Below are positions 23,960-34,600 of a DNA stretch of 64,000 nt, in pieces. Location: contig SWDT01000010.1 of NCBI GenBank assembly GCA_009193035.1, positions 186,001 to 250,000 on the forward strand. Direction: 5' to 3'. Origin of the DNA: Halicephalobus mephisto. Its lineage: Eukaryota; Nematoda; Chromadorea; Rhabditida; Panagrolaimidae. Both the position numbers and the translations under genes were made by a program. Numbering within the stretch: position 1 is the stretch's first letter; each line of letters begins with the position of its first letter. The notes under the pieces are model-generated. The model did not search any database. It was given only the letters and a program-made list of their open reading frames with translations, and was not told the origin of the DNA.

Positions 23960-26900
23960 ATGAAGCCCCTAGGGCTAGCTCTCATTGCTATTTTATTAAA
24001 TACAGGTAATTTGTTTTATTGTTATATAACAATAGTAAGGGATTGACATTACAGTAACCGCTCAATTATCACCTCCAAGAACTTCGAGGTTCAAGTGTCT
24101 CCCCAGAAGCGACGGCATTGGGGAATGTTGCGATCAGCACGAATGGTGAGCTTTAACAAATTTAAAATTCATCAGATTTTTTAAATTTTCTTAGAGATTT
24201 CTCTTCTTAAATTCTCAAATAATTGAACGAGTTATTTTCATCAATTAAGAATTTTCGCAAAATTTATTTCTTTGTTAATTTCGTTTTAGAATTTTTTTCA
24301 CAAATCTTTTAGAAATACTCTGATTTTTTCGAGAAAAGATTAAATTATTTTTTTATTGAAATTTAATTAATTATTGTGTGAATCAAAATAATGATTATGG
24401 ATTTCAGGTGTCGTTTCTGGGCCTCAATCGGTGAGTGTCGAGGAAACCCCGATTGGATGGCACTCAACTGCCAACTCGCGTGTAACTCTTGTTCTGTTGG
24501 AAGTAAGTTTCTTCAGTTCCTCCTATCCTTGACCACTAATCCCCGTTTTTCCTTTCATTCCATCCAGTTTTCTTTAAATCTGAAAAGTAATCTCCATCTG
24601 ACTATATCTTGATCGGAACCACAAATCACATACGTGTTTCTCAGAAAAGTCACATTGCTTCTTTTTTATTTCATTCCAGGGTTCAAAAGCCGTTAGACAT
24701 GATCACTTTTTATGTGCGACTGACTTACGCAACGAATTTGCTCATAGGAAAGTAATCTATCGGAAACGAATAAATTACTATTGACAGATTTTGTGGGAAA
24801 AATTATGAAAAAGAAGCTGTGACGCAATTTGGGGAAATTCAAAAACAGCTTATGAAAACATTCAAAAAAATTACTTTTCGAAAAATCTGTGACTTTAATT
24901 TTTGAAAAAATTTGGAATTTCACTTATTTTTAAAACAAATGGACTGATTTGAAACGAGTTTCGGTATTGGAGTTGTTTATGAAAAAGTGAAGATGTCAAG
25001 GTTATGGCCTTGGTCAGTAACTTTAATTTTCTGCGGTCAAAGAAAGATTTATTTAAGAGTACCTTAATTCAATTAATACTACAAGATCAAGGGTAACTGT
25101 GGTTTTCCAGGCACTCAAACTCCTTCAAGATCACCAGTAACAACCCCACCGAGAAGTAACCCACCGACTCGACAACAAACTTCACCACCTGGTCAACAGA
25201 CTTCAGGACCTGTGCAACAACCTCTTCCAACGGCATCTGCCCCTGTGGCCTCTGGTCCGATAGCTCAAGTTGGAGATTGTGGAGCTGTTGCTCAAAATCA
25301 ATCCCATGCTGCACAGATCCTAATTGCTTCAGGACTAGTTAATCCTATTGAAGACGTGTCTGGAAGGACATTGCTCTCCATCGACGACATCACTCGAGCC
25401 GTGCCTTCTGGTTGTGTCCCCCAATTGACGTCCGGGGATTGTCAGAAGAACTTGTGCTATCATCTTTCTTATAGATCATTTGATGGAACCTGCAACAATC
25501 TCAATCAACCCCTCCGGGGAGCTGCCTTCAGGCAATATATCAGGTAAGCTACAGTATTTTCAATCAAAATTGATGTTATTTATCACAAGTTTACAACAAG
25601 GTTATTTTGATTCCGAACGAGAATGAGACAATTTAATTATAAATAAGTTTGACGTTTCCCATTAGGAATGCGATTCATAGGTGTTTACCTTTACTGCCCA
25701 AACGAGCGGAACGAATAGTGTAGAGCAAAATACAAAATAAACTTTTTTGATGAGAACAAAAAGAACATTCTTGATTCGAGAAAATTTGTTTCAAAAATAG
25801 TAACATAAATCAGATAGTAATTGGACTAAAAGTACATTGTTTTTCAGAAAACTACCTCCAGAGTATGAAAATGGATTCAGCGAGCCAATGTGTAAGTACC
25901 TTGATTTTGACAAAAAGGGAAAGAAGAAAAATGACATTAGTTTCAATAACAAAGTTGGATAGTGTCTGAAAAATCCCAATTTCTTAATTCCTTAGGCATT
26001 ATTCAAAAGTGCTATTGAGACTGATTTTCGATCTTCCCTAAATTTAACACTCATGATAAAAGAATCCAACGTCTCCTTTCAGCTTTCACAACTGCTATCC
26101 GACCAAGTCCCCGGGAGGCTTCCCGAGTGCTCCTCTCCTCTGCTCAAGTAGTAACTCATGAGTCTTTCAATTCACTACTGATGCAATGGGGTCAATTCAT
26201 GTCCCATGACATGGCCAGAACGACTCTGCAGCCCTCTGCCAACTGTCCTACTTGTGAGCCTGTTCCCAGCAAGTGTATCCCTGTCAAGATCACAGACAAA
26301 GACCCTAATAGCAACTTCAAGAACCGTAAATGTCTCAAGATCTCTAGATCAGCCCCAGTCTGTGGAACCGGAACTCCAAGTAACCCCAGACAGCAATTGA
26401 ACGAAAACACTGCTTATGTCGATGGATCTATGATCTATGGCAGCTCCAGTAAAGATCTCCACAAATTCAGAGATGGAAGAACGGGATTCCTGAAGATGGA
26501 TCGGTTCAACAACATGGATGTTCTTCCATTCGACCACGCTAAATGCCCGTCGGCGTCTCAATGCAGTGCCAGTTTCGTTGCCGGGGATATCCGAGCCAAT
26601 CTCTTTATTGGACTGTCTTCGATGCACATTCTGTTTGCTAGAGAACATAACAGAGTCGCCAAGACTCTGCAGTCATTGAATCCAGCATGGAGTGGAGACA
26701 GGCTCTTCCAAGAAGCTCGGAAGATTGTCGGAGCAGAAATCCAGGCCGTTTTGTACAGAGAATTCCTTCCGAAAGTGCTGGGTCAGTCGATGAATACTGT
26801 CATTGGGCCTTACAAGGGATATGATCCAAACGTCGATGCAACTATTAGCAACGGATTTACAACATCTGGCTACAGATTTGGTCATGGAATGCTTATGGTA

Positions 26901-27708
26901 AGTCGGTTTAGAAAATCTATAAGAGCAAGATTAATTGATCAAACATGAAAGAATTTGTTTAAATTACGATTGCTCTTCCAGGAACATTATCCTCGTCTCC
27001 TGGAAAACGGCCAAGAAGTCTCTCAAGGCGGGTTCAACTTCGGTGAAGGTGTCTTCAAATCCAACAAGATTCTATTTGAAGGAGGTATCGATCCCATTCT
27101 TCGAGGATTCTGGAGCACAGCTGTCAAGAGACCTCATCGCATGACTCCAGCCATCACTGAACGAATGTTTGGAACAACCGACCTCGGGTCCTTGAATATC
27201 ATGAGAGGAAGAGAACACGGCATTCCCTCATACAACAAATGGAGACAATTCTGTGGATTACCCTTGGCCAAGACCTTTGATGACTTAAAGGACCACATTC
27301 TAGATGGCAACATCAGAAAGGCACTGGCTAAAAATTACCCTTCTCCAGGTAAATTGAAAACTTAACAGCTGTATTTAAGATTAACAAATTTTAGACGAAG
27401 TAGATCTTTACGTCGGAGCCATGGTCGAAGATCCCGTTATTGGAGGGCTTGTCGGAACAACCCTATCCTGCATTATCGGAGATCAATTCAAGAGAACTCG
27501 GGATGGAGACAGATTCTACTTCGAAAACCCCGGAGTCTTCACACCTCCTCAATTAGCAGAAATCAAAAAGTCATCCCTTGCAAGGATACTCTGTGACAAC
27601 GGCGACAGGATTACTCAAGTCCCCGGAGATGCCTTCCTTGTCCCCAAGGGCAATCTCAAGTCCTGCACGAGCATACCGTCAATGGATCTATCTAAATGGA
27701 AAGAGTGA
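23960..27708 (+). CDS. Secreted ShKT-domain haem peroxidase (copy 2)
   Basis: Eight exons join in phase: 23960-24005, 24055-24145, 24408-24502, 25111-25543, 25848-25891, 26083-26897, 26982-27348 and 27395-27708, giving about 734 residues. Order: signal peptide; ShKT module split by an intron (CCDQHEW/CRFW ... CNSC); a Pro/Gln/Thr-rich linker, shorter and different from copy 1; a haem peroxidase domain. Visible residues: distal His in WGQFMSHDM, Arg/Glu in FAREHNRVA, proximal His in YRFGHGML. As in copy 1, Ser replaces the haem-ester Asp before the distal His. The two copies share most of the catalytic domain and domain order and face away from each other, so they are divergent paralogues. AATAAA follows at 27909-27914. 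Confidence 0.93.
25955..26015. repeat. Dispersed ACTATCC palindromic repeat, peroxidase copy 2 intron
   Basis: One unit starting GGATAGTGTCTGAAAAATC and ending GCATTATTC followed by AAAAGTGCTATTGAGAC, inside the intron 25892-26082. Confidence 0.5.
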
Positions 27709-27939
27709 CCTCCCAGAATTCTTAGGAACATTTCCCTCCGTCTTCGACCTCTGAACATTCCTATTTCCCTGGAAAAATAGAAATCTACTCAAATTCCTTA
27801 ATATTCTGTTAATAACTGCCCGAAAGTCAAATTGATGTATATTAAAGCATTACCAATATCTTGTCTTTGTTAATATTGAAGACTCTATCTGAGTTGCTCA
27901 AAAGAATGAATAAAAAGTATTTTTATTTTATATCAGTTT

Positions 27940-28938
27940 TTATCTCATTGAAATATGGATGACGGTTGTGTTTGGAGCAAGAAATCTAACAACGAATTGA
28001 CGGTATGGCTTGATAGTGAACAAGATAATGAAGCAATCGAAAATAGGGAAAAAAGAAATAATAAACATACAGAACAGAAACACAGAACTGTGTAATCCTA
28101 TTGCGAAAGCACTAATTGCAGCAAGTAGAGGCAGACCAATCATGGTAACGAACAAGATTCCTTGAAGCGTGATTAGTCTTAGAAAAACTACATGATGTGA
28201 ATAAGAATGCTGAGCAAAGAGAGCTCTTGACTTGTTCACCTTCCTGAAGCTCAAAATGAGGGCGATGATTCCAGGAATACCTATATTAAGCATCATGAAG
28301 AATAAGATCCCAAAGGTTATTACAGTTTTGGAGAAATCTGTTGGGAATCCAGATAACGAAGGCTGATGCTCTAACAAAACATGGCCACCATCAATATAAT
28401 TATCAATAATATCCTTTGCTTCTCCTGCATTTAGGAATATCTCCAATTTATAGGTAGCAATAACAGACACGATAATATAGATAATGTATAAAGTAATGTA
28501 ATAACTAATATAAAACATAGGCTTCTGGTAGAACTTGCTGACAATAAGCAGCGCGAAATATCTCTCCAAAATCATAATCAAAATTATAATCATCATAGCT
28601 GATATGGTGAATGACATCGAAGTTTCAAAAGCCACTGACATTGTTGCGCTCATCGGAGCAAGTAACCCTATTGGATAGAAGATTCCATATGGTAATATTG
28701 CGTATAGCTTGTATAGAATCATCTCTAGTTCTAGTAGTATTATACAAATGACATAAGCTAAAAGGAACCACCGAAACCTCGACATATTCGGAGGACTAGC
28801 GTAGATGATGATTATCAACAATATTAAGGACATGGCGATTCCGATGCAACTGACTATGTTCATACAGAAGGAGATAGTGTCAACATAAGCCTGATTATGG
28901 ATGTCTTCCAATTTGAGAACTGGGAACTTTGAGGGCAT
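27940..28938 (-). CDS. Seven-transmembrane chemoreceptor, Srh/Sri-like
   Basis: Single-exon ORF of 332 residues with seven hydrophobic segments. The N-terminal YASPPNMSRFRWFLL motif between TM1 and TM2, the long TM4-TM5 extracellular loop, LRLITLQGILF before TM6 and IKPYRQFVVRF after TM7 match the layout of the nematode Str superfamily, closest in feel to Srh/Sri. Length is normal for the family (about 300-350). Intronless members suggest retroposition or intron loss, but I cannot exclude that a short 5' exon was missed. The 3' end is convergent with peroxidase copy 2, only about 230 bp apart. Confidence 0.75.
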   Translation of the reverse strand: MPSKFPVLKLEDIHNQAYVDTISFCMNIVSCIGIAMSLILLIIIIYASPPNMSRFRWFLLAYVICIILLELEMILYKLYAILPYGIFYPIGLLAPMSATMSVAFETSMSFTISAMMIIILIMILERYFALLIVSKFYQKPMFYISYYITLYIIYIIVSVIATYKLEIFLNAGEAKDIIDNYIDGGHVLLEHQPSLSGFPTDFSKTVITFGILFFMMLNIGIPGIIALILSFRKVNKSRALFAQHSYSHHVVFLRLITLQGILFVTMIGLPLLAAISAFAIGLHSSVFLFCMFIISFFPIFDCFIILFTIKPYRQFVVRFLAPNTTVIHISMR

Positions 28939-29354
28939 AGTGAAGGGAAAAAGTTCTCGAAAGATTCGGTAAAACTATATTGCCTTATTTGTAGATTAAC
29001 TCTTCATTTTTGATATTTGCAACTAATTAGCAGCTGGAATTACATTTATATTTAATTTGCCGTCTATACCAACAGATGTAAATTATAAATGAATACAATT
29101 TTTCAAAATATCTTGGTAATTAATTGCTTGCCACTAATCGTCTTGTCCTAAAAAACTCATTATAAATTATTTTAATTTTCCAATCTCCCATCAAATCATT
29201 ATTTATTTATTATATACAAGTTCAGAAATACCATAATTAGCATTGATATTTTTTAAGTTCGAAATAAGAAGTTTAATAACAAATACATAAACTAATTCAA
29301 TTTTAATAATACAGAAGAAAGTAATTGGAGTTTCATTTTAGTTTTAAAAAAGCT
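28939..29354. other. Intergenic, AT-rich
   Basis: About 400 bp between two minus-strand genes with no ORF; probably the receptor promoter and the 3' UTR of the LRAT gene. Confidence 0.5.
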
Positions 29355-31351
29355 TTAATATTTGAGCTTCAATCGCGTAAACTCTGAGAAAAGCTGTATT
29401 ACCTTTATCCCTTCCCGGAAACCACAGTATAATGGAGAAATGGTCATCAGGTGCTTGGCATTGTTGATCTCTAAACTTTCCTTTTTCCCATAAATACAGT
29501 AACTACAAAAATGATGACAGTTCTTAATTACAAAATGATATTTCCCTTTAAAATCCTTTCTTGATATCAAGTTTTCTGCAGTGTTGATGATATCCTCGGT
29601 TGTTTTCCTACGGAATGTATGGACCTGGAATGAATAACAAAGGTAAAAGTGTTTCACATTTAACTTACAATGACTTGGAGATTCAGATTTTCATCTTTTA
29701 AAAACTCTGCCAATGAATTTTTTTGAGCACAGGCATTCTCTTTGAAAATCTTTATATCATCATTATCGTGAGAAATATGAGCCACTTTCCCTTCACCGAG
29801 ATAAACACCTTCGTGCTTGCCAATTTTAACGTGTTTAATCATGCACCTCTCGATATGATCTCCTGGTATCAGATAAGCGTCTGGGCTGCTCAAAACTTCC
29901 TTAGGAACCTTACGAACACGGTACGGTACTTTCTTGCCAAAGTTCCCGATGGAAAGAGCTTTTAGCTTTTGAATCTTATATTCCATTGCTGCTGAATATG
30001 TGAAAAATTGTTCATTAGATATAAAGTTAGATCGATGAGAGCCATAGCTATTGAAAACACACGGGTAATCCCAGTGATCTTCCTGGACGATCAACCTGAC
30101 AGCATACCAAATGACCTAGAAATGGAATCCATGTAGATTGTTTAGATACAAGACGCTATTATAAACCTATTTAAGTACGAATTTTCCCAATTTTTAGATT
30201 TTAAGACATGAAATCAATAAAAAAATAGTTCCGTAGCATCAATGACGAATACCTGACTTGTTTAAATCAATACTATTTTTCCAATTTTGTAATAGCCTTT
30301 CAGAAAGTCAAATCTCAGACTACTAATTTCATTATATCATTTTATATTAGTAAATCTTACCGTAGTAGTGACTAAGCAAAAATACTGGCCGTAAGGGGTT
30401 CGTCCCCAAATCCTACCGCCATATTCTTTTCCTCTTAACTTCTTTCTCGTCATGATGGTGTTCACACGCCACCAGAATTCAATGGGGACTTGTTCTTCAG
30501 GACAAGCATACTCGGAAATTAAGGGAAATTCGGATTTCTTGGAATTCGGGGAAGATATTTCGTCTTCAAAAAACATGAAAATATTCTCAATGTGTGCTTG
30601 AAAATAATTCTCTTATCAGATATTTCAATTCACTTTTATTTCTACTTTTTATCTTTGCAAATATAGACTTAAAGGTGCTTAAATCGGACAAACACTTTTG
30701 ATAAAAATTTCATTACCAATAAGTACCGTTCGTGAGTTCATCGTATTTCTTCTGGACCTGGGCTTGAGCAGATTCCAGAGTCAAGAACTGTTCATTGTAA
30801 ATGACACCATTTCCACTGACAATAACTCGAACTGCATACCAGAGAATCTAAATTCAGTAATTAAAGCAAATTTTAGTTAAAACAAACTAACAGAAGTCGT
30901 GATTATTACAAAACTTCGGCCATTTGGGGTCGTTCCATATATTCTGTTAGTCGCTTCAGCGCCCATGATTTCCTTTGTAAGTATATCCTCCACATATCTG
31001 ATGAAACCATTAGAGATATTTTCTGGATTAAGCTTGGTAGATTGATCGATACCTTTGCTGGAAGGTGGAAAATAAGTCTGAGATATTTTATGTGGATTTA
31101 ACTTACTTTTGTGATCTTCCGAGTGTTAAATCAGTACGTTTTCTTCCGCGGAATGCTTCAGCATCGTCGATAGAGTAGAATTCATGTCTTTCAACGATAG
31201 TATCATCGACAATGACTCTGACAGCGTACCAGAAGACTACAGAAAGGATGATTGCGAAATCCTTGCCTTCTGGAGTCTTTCCAGTGATTCGTTCCCCGAC
31301 TTCTGGGCCCATGACTTCTTCGGCAAGGATTTGATCAATTCGTTGTTGCAT
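29355..31351 (-). CDS. LRAT/EGL-26-like protein with three N-terminal WYAVR modules
   Basis: Six exons join in phase: 31107-31351, 30892-31057, 30727-30847, 30361-30596, 29669-30115 and 29355-29624, about 494 residues. Residues about 15-50, 115-150 and 235-270 hold three copies of one module: R/G-I-x-G-x-TP-x-G-x-x-F, a short hydrophobic run, then WYAVR-[VL]-IV. In copies 2 and 3 an intron falls just before the W; copy 1 lacks it. The C-terminal part (about 340-465) is an LRAT/NlpC-P60-type domain with GDHIE, catalytic His in KHEGVYLG and nucleophile Cys in NCHHFC. Relatives act as thiol acyltransferases or phospholipases, and C. elegans EGL-26 shapes vulval cells. No signal peptide. The join between modules 2 and 3 uses a weak donor (GTACTT), so two genes are possible. 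Confidence 0.7.
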
Positions 31352-31358
31352 TTCTGAA
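31352..31358 (-). promoter_or_regulatory. Probable trans-splice acceptor before the LRAT gene
   Basis: On the minus strand TCTTCAG is followed by AA and the start ATG. No in-frame upstream exon is apparent, so this is more likely a spliced-leader acceptor than an intron end. The upstream same-strand gene ends at 31608, about 250 bp away. Confidence 0.45.
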
Positions 31359-31607
31359 GACAGTGATTTAATTTCAAAATATAATTTTCAAGAGAAATAA
31401 AAAACGTCCGATACTGACAAAAATAAGTCATATGACTTGGGGAAATTTGCAGCGTTATCAAGAATGGCTTTGTTATCAAACTATGATGTTCTTTAAATTC
31501 ATTGTTGGAATAATTAATCGATTTCTGCTTGATCAAAAACTTAATAGAAATAGCTTAATATTCTTTGGTTTGCAATCTGGGTAATTTATTTATTTTTTGA
31601 AAAGCAA

Positions 31608-34600
31608 TTATTCTCGGTTGATATAACTTCCAATTAAAAGACTCTGTTGAGTAATTGCTGTCGTTATCCTTAGACGTTTCTTTCTTCGCCATACTCTGAA
31701 TAAATGAGAGCCCAACATTACAGTTCCCTGTAAACCTGCTGTAGCCGTGAAAACGTAATGGAAGATAATTAAGTTGTCGTATTTGTAAGCCAAGTATTGA
31801 AATGACCAAAGTAATCCAAGATTCAGTTGCATAATAAACAGGGTCACCAAACCGGAAATAACTGGAATCCGAGCAGAGTTGATCGTTGTTAAGTAGGGTG
31901 AAGAGCCAGCAGATTTGATAAATAATTGGTAAACAAGGAAAATTGTGATGAAAATGGTATTGATAATTAGAAAGGAAATGGGAAGGATAACTGACAACAT
32001 AATGCGATCGGTTCGAATCCAGCAACTACAAGAGAGAGTAATTTTCTAATGGATTTTGTTAACTTACAAATTATCTTCGCGGTAGAAGAAATTCTTCGAA
32101 AGTAAGCCAATCGATAGGGAAATAACTAGAGGAATCCCTAAAACGGCAATTTTTTAAACTTGAAGATAATCTCAAGTCGCTAACCCATACAGAAAACAGT
32201 TTGATAAATATTGTTCGTCAGATAAGACATCCTTTTAATATCTCTAGTTCTTGTTCTAAATATGGCTAGCTTTTCCCACGATGCAAACAACGTAAAAAGA
32301 ATAAACATCAAAAGCAAAGAATAAGCAAGACCAGCGAAAAACTGGCATCCAAATTTTCCAACTGTAGCCTCATCTATGAAGAAGATGAGATAAATATGGA
32401 AAACGAAAAGAATAACTGTCTGAAAGATTTTGTTTCTGGAATGTTCTGAAGGTACTGTGAATATCTGGAAACGTTTGAAGAGAGAAAAAGATGGATTTTT
32501 TGTGATCCTAAAAGAGATTTGAATGATTAAGTGCGAGAAAAAGCTCACATAAATTGCGTTGAATGGAAGAACATTAGAAATAATAAGGCTGTTATTGAAA
32601 TCCCACTAATAATACTACCAAAAACGGAGATCCCTGTGTTGCAGAGAATTTGATCTGCTCTTCTTCCACTGATTAGTAGAGCAAAGTCGGTCAAATGAGT
32701 ACATCTACTTTCAATCAGAGATTTTGTTGTACTGAGACTACAACCTGTGCCATCCCATGTCTTGTTATCTTGTTTCCACCACTTGAGAACGTAGCTTCCA
32801 TGGTAAGCAGGAGGGACCTGAAGAACTACAATTAATTCAAATCTATTTCCTTACAGAGGACAAATTGGTAAACTTGCATTTTCTTTCCTAAAGAGATTGA
32901 AGACAACGTTCTCTGCCGATGAAATTGGGAATGGAACTCTATTCCCGTTTTCATCTTCAGTGTAGGCATTCGCTGTAGTCACATAATTCAAGGAATAATG
33001 ATCCCCCTGATCACATCTCTCAACAACATCACTCGTATCAAATAACTTGGAATTTCTGAAGATTGTAAAGTGGACAATCCTCACCTCTGAGTAGTTAAAA
33101 GCAGAGTAATTCAGCTGAATCGATAAAATTGTTCCTGAATTGTCCTCGTCACTACCGAAGCTGTCCTCGGAAGCGGCGAATTTAAAATTCATCAACTCGT
33201 CATGAGTTTTTCCACTGACAACATCAGTAACAAACCCCATATTTTTCCCTTCATACTGTATGTTATCTGCATTCTTAAAACTTGTGATAGTATTGTAGCT
33301 ATCTCTTATTGAAGACAGACTGGAATTGTCACTTTCTGCACTATTTAACGTTTCACTGTTCGTGAACAAAACATCATCGATAATACCAATTGAATTGGTT
33401 ATCACCGCTTCTGAAACATTCGGCATTGTAGCGATTAGCGCTAATACATCAGAAATGTACGTAATATCTTCGGCAGTAAAGCCAGGATTTTCTCGATTAG
33501 CATTTTTCAGTACAGTTCGTGTATACATAGTGGCGTTCTCCTTATCGTTTAACAAAGCACATAACAGCATGCAATATTTGTCTTCATCAGGACAAGGCTG
33601 GTTGCAATTCACTGGAATCGGCACCGTAGACAAGACTGTCGTAGGAGAGGTAGTAGAAAATTCGATCGGTGTTTTAGTATCAGCGCTTTCTGAACTAAAA
33701 GAAGGAGACGGAGAATAATCCATATTTGTTGTAGAATACGAAGTTGATCCATTATTTCTAGTTGACAACATAGCATTCATAGTGATGGTCTGCGTAGTAG
33801 TAAAAATATTTGACATGGGTTCAGTGGTTGTCCTATCATCGGCATTTGTTGAAGGAGGCAATGAAGCTGTAGATAAACTTTCATTCGTAAAAGATGAGAA
33901 TGATGCAGATGCTATTGAAATTGAAGCAGTGGGAGACGTTTGTGTTCTTGAAGAAGTTGATGGATCAGATCCACTCGGAGTTACAGTGCTAATATTAGTT
34001 GTATTATGTGCCGTGAAAGTTGATTGCTCTGTAATTCCAGTGTTGAAATAAGCGGGTGTTGTCATTGGTTCAGTTACATGCATAGTTAGAGTAGAAGGAA
34101 AATATGAAGTTGTCATAATAGAAGCATTAGCAGTCGTTGGTTTTTCTACATTTGTACTCGTCATCAATTTATTTGTAGTTCCTGCAGGAAGTTCAGTATT
34201 TGTAATAGATATTGTAGGAGAAGGCTTAGGAGAAGTTGGAGTCGAAGAGTAGAGCATACTAGATGCTGTTGGCATTATATACAGTGTGACTGTTGTTCTT
34301 GATTCTGTTGTTGTTCCTGGAGTCGAAGATTGTGGATTGTTGAGAAGCGTAGTAAGAGTCGGTTCTGCGCAATCTAGACGTACAGGGTAAAGCATATGGA
34401 ATGTTGATGATGTTAAATATACAATAGTTGTCGTTCTTATGGACTCCGTTGTTAATATTGAAGAAGACGATTCTTCAGTGAGCACCGGTGTAGTAGAAGC
34501 AGTATAAGCTCCCACAAACGGTGTATTCGAAGCTGTGGTTGTTAACAACTCTATTGTTGTAGTTACAGGAGTTTTCGGATTACTCACAGGAATGCTGAAA

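Noticed and set aside
33326..34051. Plus-strand ORFs over the adhesion GPCR
   Set aside because: Antisense shadows of the Thr/Ser-rich exon.
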